From Benzoatithermus flavus (GTDB lineage Bacteria; Pseudomonadota; Alphaproteobacteria; Geminicoccales; Geminicoccaceae): a stretch of DNA of 64,000 bases. A program made the translations under genes and the position numbers. This document shows, one piece after another, positions 1-8,284 of the stretch (the first letter of the stretch is position 1; each line of letters starts with the position of its first letter). The notes beneath the pieces are model-generated. The model saw only the letters and a program-made list of their open reading frames with translations. It did no database searches and had not been told where the DNA came from. Where the stretch lies: positions 124,001-188,000 of the forward strand of contig NZ_JBBLZC010000004.1 in NCBI RefSeq assembly GCF_037908215.1, given 5' to 3'.

Positions 1-365
1 GTGCGGACCTCGGGCCAGGTGAACGCCTTCACGAGCGGCTTCGGCAGGGCCAGGCCCGAGGTCTCGATCACGATGTGATCGGGCGGCTCGGCGCGGGCGA
101 GCAGGCGCCGCATGGTCGGCAGGAAGTCGTCGGCGACGGTGCAGCAGATGCAGCCATTGGCGAGCTCGATCACGTCGTCCTCGCCGCAGCCCTCGATCCC
201 GCAGCCCAAAAGCAGGTCGCGGTCGACGCCGAGATCGCCGAACTCGTTGATGACGAGCGCGATCCTCCGCCCGCGGCTCTCGTTCAGGAGATGGCGGATC
301 AGGCTGGTCTTGCCGGCGCCGAGAAAGCCCGTGACGATGGTGGCCGGAATCTTGGAGGCACGCAT
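1..365 (-). CDS. cobW: Cobalamin biosynthesis G3E GTPase CobW, N-terminal part (cut by window edge)
   Basis: CobW is a G3E-family P-loop GTPase/metallochaperone linked to cobalt handling in aerobic cobalamin synthesis. Reading leftward from ATG at 365 I see about 121 residues. The P-loop GFLGAGKTS lies at residues 13-21, and the CxCC metal-binding motif (GCICC) at 71-75. A segment ending HIVIETSGLALPKPLV matches the switch/Walker B part of CobW proteins. The GC-rich stretch between the P-loop and CxCC, with an acidic insert, is typical of cobalamin-cluster CobW rather than of zinc COG0523 paralogues. The C-terminal half lies outside the window. No cobalamin riboswitch is visible just upstream (366-427). 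Confidence 0.92.
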   Translation of the reverse strand, partial: MRASKIPATIVTGFLGAGKTSLIRHLLNESRGRRIALVINEFGDLGVDRDLLLGCGIEGCGEDDVIELANGCICCTVADDFLPTMRRLLARAEPPDHIVIETSGLALPKPLVKAFTWPEVR

Positions 366-427
366 GGCGGTAGGCTGTCTCCCTCGCTGCTCGCGTTGGC
401 TCGTGGTCGCAGGCGCTTATGCCCGCT

Positions 428-1183
428 TCAGCGCACGCAGTCGAGCAGCGGCCCGAGCTGCTCCATGCGCCGCTCGATCATCCTGGCGCGCTGCGCGATG
501 TAGCGGGTCGGGCGCTGCGGCGACCAGCGGCGCGGATTCGGGAGCACGGCCGCGATCAGCGCCGCCTCGTGGCGAGTGAGCCTGGCGGCCGGCTTCTTGA
601 AGAAGCGTCGCGCCGCAGCCTCCGCGCCGTAGATGCCGGGGCCGGTCTCGGCGACGTTGAGGTAGACCTCCATGATGCGCCGCTTGCCCCACAAGAGCTC
701 GAGCTGTGGGGTGAGCGCCGCCTCCAGCACCTTGCGGACGGGATCGCGGCCGGGCCAGAGCAGCACGTTCTTCGTGGTCTGCATGCTGATCGTGCTCGCT
801 CCCCGCGCGTGCTCGCCGGCCCAGGCCCGACCGATCTCGTGGCGCAGCGCCGGCCAGTCGATGCCGTGATGCTCGCAGAAGCGGTTGTCTTCGGCGGCGA
901 TCACGGCACGGGCCAAGTGGGGCGAAATCGCCGCGAACGCCGTCCAGTCCTTGTCGAGCCCTTCGCCTTCCACGAGGCGCCAGAGCATGAGCGGCGTCAC
1001 CGGCGGCGGTACGAAGCGGAAGAGGAGGATCAGGAAGGTCGGCAGCAGAAGGAGGACGAGCGCGATCCGGCCGAGCCGGCGCCAGCCCCGGCCGGCATGC
1101 CGGCGGCGCAGCACGGAGGCAGCCGTGCCGCCGGCGGGCGGCTTGCGAGCAGGCTTGCGAAGCGGCGCCGGGCCGGTCACCAC
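428..1183 (-). CDS. mtgA: Monofunctional biosynthetic peptidoglycan transglycosylase MtgA
   Basis: This GT51 glycosyltransferase polymerises lipid II into glycan strands at the outer face of the inner membrane. The 251-residue product has a basic N-terminus, one membrane anchor at about residues 38-56, and then the GT51 domain. The hallmark EDNRFCEHHG carries the catalytic Glu near residue 98, and RGASTISMQTTKNV is the second signature. The length is normal for a stand-alone transglycosylase without a transpeptidase domain. It lies 62 bp upstream of cobW on the same strand with no obvious functional link. The start at 1183 is the first ATG before the anchor. Confidence 0.94.
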   Translation of the reverse strand: MVTGPAPLRKPARKPPAGGTAASVLRRRHAGRGWRRLGRIALVLLLLPTFLILLFRFVPPPVTPLMLWRLVEGEGLDKDWTAFAAISPHLARAVIAAEDNRFCEHHGIDWPALRHEIGRAWAGEHARGASTISMQTTKNVLLWPGRDPVRKVLEAALTPQLELLWGKRRIMEVYLNVAETGPGIYGAEAAARRFFKKPAARLTRHEAALIAAVLPNPRRWSPQRPTRYIAQRARMIERRMEQLGPLLDCVR

Positions 1184-1409
1184 GGCCTAGACGAGCCCGA
1201 GGCGAGCGGCCCGCGGCGGCGCCGACCAGCTCCTTCTCCGATGCTTCCGGAAGCGGCAAGCCGGCATCCTGCTCCACACGCCCTCGCTCATCCTCGGCCC
1301 GTCAGCTTCTAGAGGCCGAGATCGTGGCCTCGCCCGAGCCGATTAAGCGCGCTCCGCCGCACCTGTCCACCCTGCGCGGGAGCACGGACGGGCGCGAGCC
1401 CCGTGCCGG

Positions 1410-1676
1410 TCAGGCGGCGCGGATCTGACGATTCTGCACGAAGTGACGCAGGACCATGCGCAGGCGGGCCGCGCCGGCGAGATCGCCCTTGCGGCGCGCG
1501 GCCTCGATGTCGTCCAGGATCATCCGGGAGAGGCGCCGCTCACCCTCGGGGGTCTCGCAGAGATAGCGACCGAGCTCCAGAGCCACTATTTCCGGCAGAT
1601 GCTCGTGCTCGGCGATGGCGTCCACCTCCTCTCTCGTCAGATTCGCAACGCCGAGACAGTCCTCGAACGTCAGCAT
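1410..1676 (-). CDS. Conserved small hypothetical protein (88 aa)
   Basis: I do not recognise a function. The product is acidic, helical and soluble, beginning MLTFEDCLGVANL and containing the stretch EEVDAIAEHEHLPEIVALELG. It has no membrane segment and no metal-binding cluster. Small proteins of this appearance recur in alphaproteobacterial genomes without an assigned role (from memory of the family). I chose the start at 1676 because GGGAGG sits about 8 bases upstream. An upstream in-frame ATG at 1769 has no such site. The gene follows the EF-G-like gene on the same strand after about 110 bp. Confidence 0.72.
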   Translation of the reverse strand: MLTFEDCLGVANLTREEVDAIAEHEHLPEIVALELGRYLCETPEGERRLSRMILDDIEAARRKGDLAGAARLRMVLRHFVQNRQIRAA

Positions 1677-1785
1677 GGCTCGACCTCCCATCGATCGCTT
1701 CGCTGTCGGGCGATTGTCGCCGAGGATGTCCGGAAGCGACTTGATCCAGATCAAGGCGCTTCCGCGCATCTACGTCAAAAGCCGA

Positions 1786-3813
1786 TCATGCCGCAGCCTC
1801 GCGGTGCTTCTCGACGATCGCGTGCGCGATGCGGTCCGGCACCTCCTGCAGATGATCGTAGCTCCACTCGAAGAAGCCGGTGCCCTGGCTCAAGGAGCGT
1901 AAGGTGACGATCAGGTCGTGCATCTCGCCCTGGGGGATCTGCGCCTTGATCTCGTCCCAGCCACTCCAGCCGTCCTTGGCCTCGTAGCCCAGAATCTGGC
2001 CGCGCCGGCCGGTGACGAGCTGGAGGACCTTGGAGGTGTAGTCGCTCGGCACCGAGATCGTGACGCTGAGAATGGGCTCGAGCAGTACGGGCTCGCACTG
2101 CGGCAGCCCCTCCTTCAGCGCCAGCGCGGTCGCGAGCTTGAACGAGAGCTCGTTGCTGTCGACGCTGTGGAACTGGCCGTCGTGGAGCGTCACCGCCACG
2201 TCGACCACCGGGAAGCCCAAGGGGCCTTTCTGCAGATGCTCGCGCGCGCCGGCCTCGACCGCCGGGATGAACTGCTTGGGCACGGCCCCACCCACGATCT
2301 TGTTCTCGAACTGGAAGCCCTCGCCACGCGGGAGCGGCCGGATCTCGATCTTGACGTCACCGAACTGGCCGTGGCCACCGCTCTGCTTCTTGTGGCGGCC
2401 GTGCGCGTGGGCACCTTTGCGGATCGTCTCGCGATAGGGGGTGCGGGGCGCGTGCCCTTCGACCTCGACATTGTACTTCTGCTTCAGCCGGTCGAGCGCC
2501 ACGCGCAGATGGATCTCGCCCTGGCCCCAGAGCACGGTCTGGTGCGTGTCGCGGTCGTAATCGACCAGAAGCGACGGGTCCTCGTCGGTGAGCTTGGCAA
2601 GAGCGCCGGACAGCTTGACCTCGTCGTTCTTGTTCTTCGCCGTAATCGCGAAGGCATACATCGGCTTCGGTGCCGGCGGCTGCGGCACCATCCCGTCCGC
2701 GGGCCCCGACCCGGTCGTGAGCAACGTACCCGTGCGGGCGTTGTCGAGCCGCCCCAGCGCCACGATCTCGCCGGCCTCGGCCGAGCCCACGCTCTGCTGC
2801 TGGCCGCCGAACAGGCGGTAGACCCCGCCGACGCGCATGTCGCCCAGCATCGTGCCGTCCTTGACCGAGCCGCGCCAGACCCGGACCAGGGACAGCTTGC
2901 CGGTGTGCGGGAAGTAGTAGTTCTTGAGCACCTGCACGATCGCGGCGCCGTCGTTCTCGAGGCCGAGCTGGGCGGCGCGCACGCTCGGGTCGGGCGCCTC
3001 CTTGGCCAGGGCCGCGAGAAGGCGCCTCACCCCCATGTCCTGCTCGGCCACCCCCATGAAGACGGGAACGACCTGGTCGGCGCCCAGGGTCTTCTGCAGG
3101 TCGCGCAGGATCTGCTCCTGCGGCGGCTCCTGATCCTCGAGCAGCTTCTCGAGCAGGTCGTCGTCGAAATCGGCGAGGATCTCCAGCATCTCGCGTCGGG
3201 CCGTCTGCTCGCGCTCGCGATACTCCTCGGGCAACGGGATGACATCCGAAGCGGTCCCTTTGCGGAAGGCGTGCGCCTCCTCGCTCACGAGGTCGATATA
3301 GCCCACGAGCTCCTCGCCGCGGCCGATCGCGTACTGGTGCGGGACCACCGGCCGGGCGCTGAGCTGGCGCAGCGTCTGCAGGAGATCGCGGTAGCGGACG
3401 TCCGAGCGGTCCATCTTGTTGATGAAGATCAGATGCGGGATCGCGTTGGTATCGAGGAACTGCAGGAGCGGCGCCACGGCGATCAGCCGCTCGAGCACGG
3501 GCTCGACCACGACCACGGCGAGGTCGCAGCCCAGGACGGCGCCATAGGTCTCCTGGACGAACTCGACCGAGCCGGGGCAGTCGAGGATCGTGAAGTCGAG
3601 ATCGTGGCAGCGGAACGAGGCGGCGCTCACCTCGGTGCTCATCCGCCGCGCTCGAGCCTCCGCACTGCTGTCGGCGACCGTGTTGCCCTCGGCCACGCTG
3701 CCCTTGCGCCCGATCGCTCCGGCGACGAACAGCATGCTTTCGAGCAGCGTCGTCTTGCCGGAGCCGCTAGGGCCCACCAGCGCTACGTTCCTCGTCGTCG
3801 TTCTTGACCCCAT
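1786..3813 (-). CDS. Elongation factor G-like GTPase (EF-G2 type)
   Basis: This is a 675-residue translational GTPase relative. The G1 loop reads GPSGSGKTT (residues 14-22) instead of the GH(V/I)DAGKTT of canonical EF-G. The G3 motif is DCPG instead of DTPG, while G4 NKMD is kept. Domain II and the EF-G domains IV-V follow, including the HGRHKKQSGGHGQFGDV segment. EF-G2-type paralogues of this kind lack a proven role in elongation, so a specialised or ribosome-independent role is possible. The start at 3813 follows a strong GGGAGGGAGG ribosome-binding site. The usual str operon partners (rpsL, rpsG, tuf) are absent, which supports a paralogue rather than the housekeeping fusA. Confidence 0.9.
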   Translation of the reverse strand: MGSRTTTRNVALVGPSGSGKTTLLESMLFVAGAIGRKGSVAEGNTVADSSAEARARRMSTEVSAASFRCHDLDFTILDCPGSVEFVQETYGAVLGCDLAVVVVEPVLERLIAVAPLLQFLDTNAIPHLIFINKMDRSDVRYRDLLQTLRQLSARPVVPHQYAIGRGEELVGYIDLVSEEAHAFRKGTASDVIPLPEEYREREQTARREMLEILADFDDDLLEKLLEDQEPPQEQILRDLQKTLGADQVVPVFMGVAEQDMGVRRLLAALAKEAPDPSVRAAQLGLENDGAAIVQVLKNYYFPHTGKLSLVRVWRGSVKDGTMLGDMRVGGVYRLFGGQQQSVGSAEAGEIVALGRLDNARTGTLLTTGSGPADGMVPQPPAPKPMYAFAITAKNKNDEVKLSGALAKLTDEDPSLLVDYDRDTHQTVLWGQGEIHLRVALDRLKQKYNVEVEGHAPRTPYRETIRKGAHAHGRHKKQSGGHGQFGDVKIEIRPLPRGEGFQFENKIVGGAVPKQFIPAVEAGAREHLQKGPLGFPVVDVAVTLHDGQFHSVDSNELSFKLATALALKEGLPQCEPVLLEPILSVTISVPSDYTSKVLQLVTGRRGQILGYEAKDGWSGWDEIKAQIPQGEMHDLIVTLRSLSQGTGFFEWSYDHLQEVPDRIAHAIVEKHREAAA

Positions 3814-4132
3814 GACGGAGCCTCCCTCCCAAGAAGGCGACACGCCGCGGGCCGGCGAGGTCCGGGTCGTGCCGCAGCGATCGGCTGTCCGGACCATGCA
3901 TGTTCGAAGCGGATCGTCGGCTTGGCAACTGGAAAACGACAAGATCGTGACGGTCCGCTCGGCGTCCTCGCCGCCATTCCGGTGTGGCCCGGCGCCGAAC
4001 CATCACGATCGCCGTTGCGCACGAGGCCGGGTTGAGGGAATGTTACCACGACGTCGTCGAAGCGTTCTCGTGCCCGACGACCGACGATGCCGGCAGCGCG
4101 ATCACAACGACCGGCCTTCGTGGGAGGTCGTC
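3814..4132. other. Divergent intergenic region
   Basis: These 319 bases separate the EF-G-like gene (leftward) from the anti-sigma-like gene (rightward) and must carry both promoters. I see the two ribosome-binding sites at the edges. I see no convincing -35/-10 pair, hairpin or small gene in between. Confidence 0.5.
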
Positions 4133-5017
4133 ATGCAGTGCGGTGACCTCGAACGGTACCTCGAGGCGTTCCTGGACGGGCGGCTGGGGCGAAGCCGCAG
4201 CGCCATCCTCCGCCGCCATCTCGCCATCTGCGGCGGCTGTCGGGCGCGTGTCGAGCGGCTCCGGCAGTTCGAGCGCGAGATGCAACGGCGCTTCCGCTCG
4301 ATGGAACAGGTGGGCTCGGTCTGGCAGGGCCTCGAGCTCGACCTGGTCGCGAGCAGCCGCAGCGGTGCTGCGCATCATCTCCTGCCGTTGCCCCGCGTCC
4401 TGCCGCCGCCGCGCAGCAGCGCCGCCACCGAGACGCCGCCGACGCCGGGTCCGAACCGCCACCGCCCGCTGCTGGTGTCACGGGTTACGGCACGCGGCCG
4501 GGCCTCCGGCCTCGTCGGGGTCGTGCTGATCGCGATGGCGCTGGGGACGGTCTACCAGCTCGCCCGAACCTCTCTTCGGACCGATGACGGGATCGATCCC
4601 ACGGTGCAGGCCTACAGTCAGCTGATCCGGGGCGATCACGTGCTGGCGCTCCGCAGCGACGATGCGGAGCGCCTCCAGGCCTGGCTGTCGCAGGAGCTCG
4701 AGCGCCCCGTACCGCCTCTGCCGATCCCCGAAGGCTTTCGCCCGGTCGGCGCCGATCGGGCCGAACTCGCGACCGGGGAGGCAGGTGTTCTGATCTATGG
4801 CCGCTCGGAGACGGCGGCCGATGCGGAAACGCCCGTGGCGCTCTTCGTCCAGCCGCTGCCGGCCGAGGCGAGAGCGCCGGCTCCGAAGCCGTCCGGCGTC
4901 GCGGCGCTGCACGATGCGGGCGATCTGCGCGAGCTCACCTGGGAGACGGGCAGCTTCCGCTATACGGTGATCGGCCGGGGGACGCCCGAGGAGGAACTGC
5001 GTCGGTTCGTGCCGTGA
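4133..5017 (+). CDS. Putative membrane-anchored anti-sigma factor with zinc-finger motif
   Basis: The 294-residue product starts MQCGDLERYLEAFLDGRLG and carries HLAICGGC, a HxxxCxxC zinc-finger signature of ZAS-type anti-sigma factors, at about residues 31-38. A proline-rich linker leads to one membrane segment near residues 125-145. A periplasmic part of about 150 residues follows, without recognised motifs. By family analogy it would hold an ECF sigma factor at the membrane until a cell-envelope signal arrives. No sigma-factor gene is adjacent, so it is an orphan here. The ATG at 4133 follows GGGAGG. An alternative is an unrelated zinc-finger membrane protein. Confidence 0.72.
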   Translation: MQCGDLERYLEAFLDGRLGRSRSAILRRHLAICGGCRARVERLRQFEREMQRRFRSMEQVGSVWQGLELDLVASSRSGAAHHLLPLPRVLPPPRSSAATETPPTPGPNRHRPLLVSRVTARGRASGLVGVVLIAMALGTVYQLARTSLRTDDGIDPTVQAYSQLIRGDHVLALRSDDAERLQAWLSQELERPVPPLPIPEGFRPVGADRAELATGEAGVLIYGRSETAADAETPVALFVQPLPAEARAPAPKPSGVAALHDAGDLRELTWETGSFRYTVIGRGTPEEELRRFVP

Positions 5018-5038
5018 GGCGCCGCCGGATCACCGGTC

Positions 5039-6010
5039 CTATCGGCCCGTCAGCACCTCGGGATTGACCAGGACCGCGGGATCGAGGCTGCCGCTGAAGG
5101 CGGCGAGTGCGTTGCGCGCCGACTCTTGCGCCATGCGCACGGCGGCCTCGCCGGTGACCCCGGCGCAGTGCGGGCTGAGCAGCACCCGGCGCTCGGCCAG
5201 AAGCGGGCTGTCCGGGCGGGGCGGCTCGGTCTCGAACACGTCGAGGCCGGCGCCCCGGATCCAGCCCTCCCGCACCGCCTCCGCGAGCGCCGTCTCGTCG
5301 ACGAGTCCGCCGCGCGCCGTGTTGATCAGAATGGCGTTCGGCCGCATCGCCCGAAGCTGCTCGCGACCGATGAGCCCGCGCGTGTCCGGGCCGAGCGGCA
5401 GATGCAGGCTCACCACGTCGGCGCGGGCGAGGCCGCGCAGAAGCGCCGGCTCGGGCTCGACACCTTCCGCGTCGACGACGGCCGGGTCGAGCTTGGGATC
5501 GAAAGCCGCCACCGTCATCCCGAACGCCTTGGCCCGGCGCGCGAGCTCGCGGCCGATGCGGCCGAAGCCCACGACCAGGAGCCGCTTGCCGCAAAGCTCG
5601 ATCGCCGCGAAGCGGTTGCGGAAGTCCCAATCGCCCGCGCGCACGGCTCGGTCGTGCGCGCGGCCGAGCTTGGCGAGCTCGAGCATCATGAAGAAGGCGT
5701 GCTCGGCCACCGCGATCATGTTGGCCGTGGCCGCGACCGCGAGCGGGATGCGCCGCTCGTTGAGGGCCACGAGGTCGACATTGTCGTAGCCGACACCGTG
5801 GCGCGAGACGATCCTGAGCCGGGGTGCGGCCTCGATCATGGCGCGCACGATCGGTGCGGTGCGCACGATCACCGCCTCGGCCTGGGGCATGGCGGCCAGG
5901 ATGCGGGCCGGGTTCGGGTTGTCCAGCACCTCGACGGTGACATCGGGAACCGCCCGCAGGAGGTCGAGCCCTTCCTGACGGATGTGGCCGACGACGAGAA
6001 CGTGCGGCAT
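5039..6010 (-). CDS. D-2-hydroxyacid dehydrogenase (NAD(P)-dependent)
   Basis: This 323-residue dehydrogenase of the phosphoglycerate/glyoxylate reductase superfamily interconverts a 2-hydroxyacid and a 2-oxoacid. The nucleotide-binding loop VGFGRIGRE lies at 147-155. The catalytic triad is visible: Arg233 in NTARGG, Glu262 in FETEPP and His281 in SPHCAG. There is no ACT or other C-terminal regulatory domain, so it is unlikely to be a feedback-regulated SerA. It follows the HpcH/HpaI aldolase gene by 27 bp on the same strand, and the two probably form one catabolic operon. The aldolase could release a 2-oxoacid or aldehyde that is then reduced. The exact substrate cannot be read from sequence. 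Confidence 0.9.
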   Translation of the reverse strand: MPHVLVVGHIRQEGLDLLRAVPDVTVEVLDNPNPARILAAMPQAEAVIVRTAPIVRAMIEAAPRLRIVSRHGVGYDNVDLVALNERRIPLAVAATANMIAVAEHAFFMMLELAKLGRAHDRAVRAGDWDFRNRFAAIELCGKRLLVVGFGRIGRELARRAKAFGMTVAAFDPKLDPAVVDAEGVEPEPALLRGLARADVVSLHLPLGPDTRGLIGREQLRAMRPNAILINTARGGLVDETALAEAVREGWIRGAGLDVFETEPPRPDSPLLAERRVLLSPHCAGVTGEAAVRMAQESARNALAAFSGSLDPAVLVNPEVLTGR

Positions 6011-6037
6011 GGGCGCTGCGGTCAGTAGGTGCGGAGC

Positions 6038-6856
6038 TCAGTAGGTGCGGGGCGTGGTCGCGACCGGGGCGCCGCCGCGGATCTCGGCCAGGACCTCCTG
6101 GCTCTTCTGGGCGAGGAGGCGGGCATCCGAGGCGACCGACACGAAGTCGAAGCCGAGCTGGTGCATCCGCCTGGCGTAGGCCGGGGTCGCGGTGTGGATG
6201 CCGGCAACGAGGCCCTTCGCCTTGGCCCGGCGCAGGACGTGCTCGATCGCGCTCACGATCTTCTGCTCCTCCGGGTCGAGCACAGGGGGACAGCCCAAGG
6301 CGTTCGAGAGGTCCGACGGGCCGACATAGATCCCGTCCAGCCCGTCGACCGCGAGGATCGCCTCGAGTTCGCTCAGCGCCTGCGCCGTCTCGATCATGGC
6401 GATGACGAGAACGGTGTCGTTGGCGTGGCGCGCATAGTCGGCGCCGCCATAGAGCAGCGCCCGGATCGGCCCCATGCTGCGCATGCCACGTGGCGGGTAG
6501 CGGCAGGCGCGCACGAGCTCCTCGACCTGGGCGGCGCTCTCGATCATCGGGCAGATCACACCGTAGACGCCGGCGTCCAGCATCTTCATGAGGATGCCGG
6601 GATCGAGCCAGGGCACCCTGGTCATCGGCACCACGTCCGTGGTCGAGATCGCCTGCAGCATGTGGACGGCGGTCTGGTAGTCGATCAGCCCGTGCTGCAG
6701 GTCGATGGTGAGGCTGTCCCAGCCCTGATGCGCCATGACCTCGGCGGTGAAGCCCGAGGGCATCGAGAGCCAGCCATTGATCGTCCGCCTTCCTTCTGCC
6801 CAGGCCTGCCTCAGGGCATTCTGCCGCATGCTCCTGCCACTCCGCCAATCGTGCAT
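6038..6856 (-). CDS. HpcH/HpaI family aldolase
   Basis: This is a class II, metal-dependent pyruvate aldolase of the 2-keto-3-deoxy-sugar-acid / 4-hydroxy-2-oxoheptanedioate family. It is 272 residues from ATG 6856, or 263 from ATG 6829; neither start has an ideal ribosome-binding site. Family motifs visible are IDLQHGLID (general-base His), MTRVPW (active-site Arg), the metal ligand Glu in PMIESA and the metal ligand Asp in GPSDLSNALG. It lies directly upstream of the 2-hydroxyacid dehydrogenase. A near-perfect 12-13 bp direct duplication (cagtaggtgcgg) at 6022-6054 covers its stop codon. The substrate is unknown. Confidence 0.9.
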   Translation of the reverse strand: MHDWRSGRSMRQNALRQAWAEGRRTINGWLSMPSGFTAEVMAHQGWDSLTIDLQHGLIDYQTAVHMLQAISTTDVVPMTRVPWLDPGILMKMLDAGVYGVICPMIESAAQVEELVRACRYPPRGMRSMGPIRALLYGGADYARHANDTVLVIAMIETAQALSELEAILAVDGLDGIYVGPSDLSNALGCPPVLDPEEQKIVSAIEHVLRRAKAKGLVAGIHTATPAYARRMHQLGFDFVSVASDARLLAQKSQEVLAEIRGGAPVATTPRTY

Positions 6857-6929
6857 CGCTTCGACCGGGGCGACGCTAAGCGGGACGCGGAGGCTTGTCC
6901 AGCGACGGTGCGGCAGATGGTCTTGTTGT

Positions 6930-6939
6930 TACCATGGTA
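6930..6939. promoter_or_regulatory. 10-bp perfect palindrome, possible operator
   Basis: TACCATGGTA is a perfect palindrome in an AT-rich patch between the aldolase gene (leftward) and the small membrane-protein gene (rightward). It resembles half-site arrangements bound by GntR-type regulators of sugar-acid catabolism, but no regulator gene is adjacent. The operator role is inference from symmetry and position only. Confidence 0.3.
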
Positions 6940-6995
6940 TAGCGACGCGAAAAGGTCGAATTGCAATAATCCGGATAAATCGCTATGAGGTAATA

Positions 6996-7232
6996 ATGAT
7001 AAATCAGCAAGCTAGCCCTAAGCGGGCCGGATCAACTCTATATGTAGAGTGGGTCATGCGCTTGGTCGCCTCGGCTCATGCGTCACCACTGACCGCTTGG
7101 TCGACTCGCGCTCCGGTGCGGGAAGCGGACGACGAGGAAGGGAATGCCTGTTTCGGCATCGCGCTCGCTTGCATCCTGAGCGCGCCGGTCTGGGCGGGGC
7201 TCGCTCTGCTCGGCTACACGCTGCTCCACTGA
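6996..7232 (+). CDS. Small hypothetical protein with C-terminal membrane segment (78 aa)
   Basis: The product begins MINQQASPKRAG and ends with one hydrophobic stretch of about 25 residues (CFGIALACILSAPVWAGLAL), so it looks like a tail-anchored small inner-membrane protein. GAGG lies 7 bases before the ATG. The upstream 60 bases are clearly AT-rich compared with their surroundings, as expected for a promoter. I recognise no family. It is divergent from the aldolase operon and upstream of the TIM-barrel gene by about 100 bp. Confidence 0.5.
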   Translation: MINQQASPKRAGSTLYVEWVMRLVASAHASPLTAWSTRAPVREADDEEGNACFGIALACILSAPVWAGLALLGYTLLH

Positions 7233-7339
7233 CGGCCCGATCGAGGAGCCGCGCATCCCCTTGAGGGTGATCGCGTGCGTACCGATCTTGCAGAGCGGGA
7301 ATGTGCCTGACCTTCTGCCAGGATCGATGACGCGGCGCG

Positions 7340-8284
7340 ATGGACAAGCTTTCCTGGAACGCGAAGCTCGGCGTGGCGCCCGAGTTGTGGCTGGGACCCA
7401 TGGCCGAGAGCGGCCGGAGCCGGACTCCGGTATCCTACGATTGGCTGGCCGAGGTCGCCCGTGCCGGCTATGCCGGGATCGAGCTTCATCCCACGCTGCC
7501 CGATGACCCGCGCGCGCTCGGTCTGCTCCTGAGCGATCACGGCCTCGTCCTCGCGGCGGCTCCTTTCGTGGGCGGACTCCTCGAGCTCACGCTGGACGAG
7601 GAGAAGCGCCGCATCGGCCCGAGCCTCGACCTCCTGCTCGCCAGCGACTGCCGGCTTCTGACCTACACCGACTTCACCCTCAGCGTGCGCCGGGACGAGG
7701 CGACCGCGCTCGCCGATCGTTACGTGCTCCGCCGCGACGACGTGCGTCGTTACGGCGAGAAGCTGACCAGACTCGCCGACTGGCTCGCAGCCGAGGGCGC
7801 TATGCTGGCCTACCAGCCGCGGCTCGGCACGTTCCTCGCGAGCGAGGTCGAGATCGGGCTGCTGCTCGAATCGAGCGACGTGACGGTGGGCTTCGTGCTC
7901 GATACCGGCGTGTCGGCGTTCGAGGGCGCCGATCCCGCGGCTCTCGTCGGCCGGCACAAGGACCGCCTGCGCCATGTCCGGATTCAGGCGCCGCGCAAGC
8001 CGGTGGCGGAGCGGGCACGGGCGGAGCGCTGGAGCTTTCCCCGCCTCGTGCGGGAGGGTGCCTTCACCGTTCCGGGCGACGCGGCCGGCACGCTCGATCT
8101 CGCAGCGCTCGGGGCCGGCCTCGCACGAGCGGGCTACGAGGGCTGGATCGTCGCCGCCGCCGAGCGTGCGCCCGAGACCCGCAACCCGCTCGAGGATGCC
8201 GAGATGGCCATGGAGGCGCTGCACGCGTTCGCCGATGCCGCCTCGACGCCGTCGCAGCACGAGCCGGCCAGAGGAGAGCCATGA
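7340..8284 (+). CDS. Sugar phosphate isomerase/epimerase-like TIM barrel protein
   Basis: The 314-residue product resembles the xylose-isomerase-like TIM barrel family (IolE/hydroxypyruvate isomerase group). Features are an N-terminal YAGIELHP strand, the central segment VGFVLDTGV and the late strand HVRIQAP. In IolE-type enzymes the corresponding motifs are normally LDTGH and HxHxKD, which supply metal ligands. Here the His after LDTG is Val and the second His is Arg-Ile, so metal binding may be altered. The stop codon overlaps the start of the following zinc-finger gene by 4 bp (ATGA), so the two are translationally coupled. Substrate unknown. Confidence 0.78.
   Translation: MDKLSWNAKLGVAPELWLGPMAESGRSRTPVSYDWLAEVARAGYAGIELHPTLPDDPRALGLLLSDHGLVLAAAPFVGGLLELTLDEEKRRIGPSLDLLLASDCRLLTYTDFTLSVRRDEATALADRYVLRRDDVRRYGEKLTRLADWLAAEGAMLAYQPRLGTFLASEVEIGLLLESSDVTVGFVLDTGVSAFEGADPAALVGRHKDRLRHVRIQAPRKPVAERARAERWSFPRLVREGAFTVPGDAAGTLDLAALGAGLARAGYEGWIVAAAERAPETRNPLEDAEMAMEALHAFADAASTPSQHEPARGEP

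Noticed and set aside
366..427. Possible cobalamin riboswitch upstream of cobW
   Set aside because: Only about 60 bp separate cobW from mtgA, and the B12-box-like conserved core is absent.
1918..3807. Long rightward open frame (629 codons) opposite the EF-G-like gene
   Set aside because: It mirrors the GC3 pattern of the true leftward gene, is rich in low-complexity Arg/Leu/Ala/Asp, and has no domain pattern or ribosome-binding site.
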